From: Solanum dulcamara | Lineage: Eukaryota > Streptophyta > Magnoliopsida > Solanales > Solanaceae | NCBI RefSeq assembly: GCF_947179165.1 | Contig: NC_077245.1 | Location: forward strand, 19,691,740 to 19,755,739 | Length of the DNA stretch: 64,000 nt | Reading direction: 5' to 3' | Part shown: positions 62,104-64,000 of the stretch, in pieces | Numbering within the stretch: the stretch's first letter is position 1 | Layout: every line of letters starts with the position of its first letter | Notes under the pieces: generated by a model | The model's database searches: none | What the model saw: the letters and a program-made list of their open reading frames with translations, nothing else | Told to the model about the DNA's origin: nothing | Program-made: the position numbers and the translations under genes

Positions 62104-62604
62104 TTTAGTTAGTGCATTTGTTACTCAATTCATTATGTTTTTTTAACCTCATTATTACTAGTAAGTGGTGCACTAAATGATAATTGTGCACTAAATGTTA
62201 ATGATGACATTCTATTATTATTTTTTTTGAATGCTTTCCTCTCCTATAAATAGAGAGGTCTTCTTTGTTTTGAGGAGTACGAAAAGATAGAGTGTATTAA
62301 GTTTGTAAAGAAAAAAAGAGTTCTTATTAGTTGAATGAAAGTGTTTTTTTGTAGAGCTTTAGACTCAACTCTTGTCCAGAATTTGTTGAGTTACACTTTG
62401 TGATAAGGCTGCTGTATCCTGGAGGAGACAAGTCAAGAGGACTACTGCTGGACCGGTGAAAAATTTATCGTAGTGGGCTTGAATCTTCTTAAAGAGAGCG
62501 AGATATCCGCGCCTCAGCCTAGAAGAGATTTTATTTTCTTCATTTTATTTTTCAATTGTAATTTTGTAATCTTGTAATTTCACCAACATTACACATAACA
62601 CATC

Positions 62605-62632
62605 CTAGTATAGTACCCCGTGCGATGCGCGG
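62605..62632 (-). mobile_element. Possible Helitron 3' terminus
   Basis: On the minus strand CCGCGCATCGCACGG forms a short hairpin and is followed 13 bases later by CTAG. A GC hairpin before a CTRR end is the signature of a Helitron 3' terminus. The expected T after the end is absent (G instead), and the 5' TC end is not found inside the window, so this stays tentative. Confidence 0.4.
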
Positions 62633-62974
62633 ATAATATTATAATCTTGTTGAATTTAAAAATTAATCATATAATTATTGAATATCGAATATAACTATTA
62701 ATAGAAACTCAAATTATCATTCTACTCATATAGTTAATGATACAAACCAACGGAATATAATACGCTTTAAAAAAAAATAGTAAATGTGACGTAATATTAT
62801 TTCAAGAAAAAAAATAGTAAAGGTAGTAGAAAAAAAAATATATTTGTTGTTTATAACCTGAAGAAATTTCCTAGGAACTAAATATTAAAAAAATAAACTA
62901 AAGAGTGATTTTCCAAGACTTGTTAACACAGTAACGTATGCAATTTTCTTCTTCAATATTCTGATGATCTTGTT

Positions 62975-63079
62975 TTAGGATAGTTGTGCATTTGGGTCAT
63001 CATCAACTATTTTTGTTCTTGTATCTGATATATTTATCTTGGCAATAGTATTTGCAACATATATATGGTCGGTAAAATC
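62975..63079 (-). pseudogene. Possible terminal exon of unknown gene, inside the putative Helitron
   Basis: A TTTTGCAG acceptor-like site at 63080-63087 (minus strand) precedes 34 open codons (D-F-T-D-H-I-Y-V-A-N-T-I-A-K-I-N) ending in a stop at 62975. The composition looks coding, but I do not recognise the protein with confidence. It lies on the same strand as the possible Helitron end, about 340 bp upstream of it, which would fit a captured or element-encoded gene fragment. Confidence 0.3.
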
Positions 63080-63087
63080 CTGCAAAA

Positions 63088-64000
63088 TAACAATGCAAAG
63101 GTTAATAAAATCGGACTTAAAAAAATTAATGTGCATAATACTGTATTTGATTTTTTATTTTTTAGTTTATACAATATGCAACTATATAAATAATGGAAGC
63201 AATTATATATGAAGAAACTGTAAAATTGAGTTGTGAATCATTTTCATAATTGAGCCATTAGAATCTGATTAGAAATTTTATTTGAAGTAACTGGAGGTAT
63301 TAAGGTAATCATGCCTAATGATGAAATAAACTCAAAAGCATGCCTATGTTATACTACAAAAGCATATTATAAAGACATGAATTCACTGTTTGATTTTCAT
63401 TTCATACGTTCTTAACACCCTTATTCACTCCCACACGATTTTTTGTGCTATCGTCTTTAAAACTTCCATTGCTTTATTCTTCTTTTTATCATTCGGGTTC
63501 TTTAAAAGTAATAGACGAAGTAGATCTTTTTCAGCCGCTTAAACTTTGAAAACTTCTACAATTACGATAAAATGGGATAAAGTGAGGAAGTTATAACCAC
63601 TTCTAAATCTTAAGTATTAATTCAAATGTTAAATTTTTGTCTTTTAAAACTAATTAACCACTCTTAATTAAAAATTTAAATAATTCTATTTATTTTTATT
63701 CAAAAAAAAAGTAAAGAAAATTACTAATCAACTCTATACATAAATAATAATAAATTCAAACAATTACTTATATTTGTAATAATTTTAAATATTCCTACAA
63801 ATACATGAACTTAAATCACATAAACGATGATTTAACCATTTTCTATCTGTACATGAATTAAAAATATATCCTATATGCCATACAAATGTGTAAAAACAAA
63901 TAATAAAAAAAAGAGAGAAAGAAATCCTAAAAAGACTACCCCATTTCCCTCAAATGACCTATGTTTTTACATTTATTATCTTATATTATAAAATACAAAG
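63088..64000. other. Intergenic, AT-rich, to the window end
   Basis: No gene is visible; it may be the interior of the putative Helitron. Confidence 0.4.

Larger units (their letters stand above)
53468..62586 (+). mobile_element. Decayed Ty1/copia retrotransposon with a split 3' LTR
   Basis: Two LTR copies (53468-54116 and 58490-62586) flank a broken gag-pol in copia order (gag, protease, integrase, reverse transcriptase, RNase H). The right LTR contains a 3.4-kb insertion; without it and its target duplication the LTRs are 649 and 646 bp. A purine-rich ATGAGTGGGGG lies just before the right LTR. No target duplication of the whole element is evident and the primer site is not recognisable. 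Confidence 0.9.
58490..62586 (+). repeat. 3' LTR of the copia element, split by an insertion
   Basis: 58490-58657 and 62104-62586 are the two halves; TTTAG occurs at both edges of the insertion. The halves align to the left LTR end to end. Confidence 0.9.

Overview
The window is AT-rich nuclear DNA of a flowering plant. Its one complete gene is a nitrate reductase (NIA, about 31.1-35.6 kb, + strand, four exons, 911 residues). Its sequence is so close to the tomato, potato and tobacco enzymes that the source is almost certainly a Solanum species of the tomato/potato group. Repeat families I recognise as solanaceous agree with this. I saw no CRISPR, operon or other prokaryotic feature, and no convincing tRNA gene.

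Layout. 1-2.6 kb: the end of a long-terminal-repeat (LTR) sequence cut by the window edge. 3.2-10.2 kb: a decayed Ty3/gypsy element on the minus strand, with its right-hand LTR, primer site, gag and pol, a 312-bp in-frame tandem duplication in pol, and a LINE 3' end nested in it. 10.2-17 kb: intergenic DNA with small inverted-repeat elements. 16.9-21.1 kb: a hAT-like element next to a PIF-like terminal-inverted-repeat element filled with a GC-rich degenerate minisatellite; most of the latter is tandemly duplicated. 22.8-25.0 kb: a solo LTR with a perfect 5-bp target duplication. 25-31 kb: intergenic. 31.1-35.6 kb: NIA. 39.3-40.35 kb: a young 5'-truncated RTE-type LINE with a perfect 18-bp target duplication. 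41.5-48.4 kb: several inverted-repeat elements (MULE-like, hAT-like, foldback). 49.07-49.55 kb: a small PIF-like element that carries pieces of three separate plastid genes (psaC, psbA, 23S rRNA). 49.6-52.4 kb: a broken TIR-NBS-LRR resistance gene, minus strand. 53.5-62.6 kb: a decayed Ty1/copia element whose 3' LTR is split by a 3.4-kb solo LTR. 62.6-64 kb: a possible Helitron end and intergenic DNA.

Function. Only NIA looks functional: a cytosolic NADH-nitrate reductase with molybdopterin, cytochrome b5, FAD and NADH domains and the 14-3-3 regulatory hinge. The rest is a nested record of transposition. The observations most worth checking are the plastid mosaic inside a cut-and-paste element, the minisatellite-bearing element duplicated after insertion, the palindromic foldback arrays, a shared leader plus splice-donor-like structure in the LTRs, and three unusual residues in the NIA reading.
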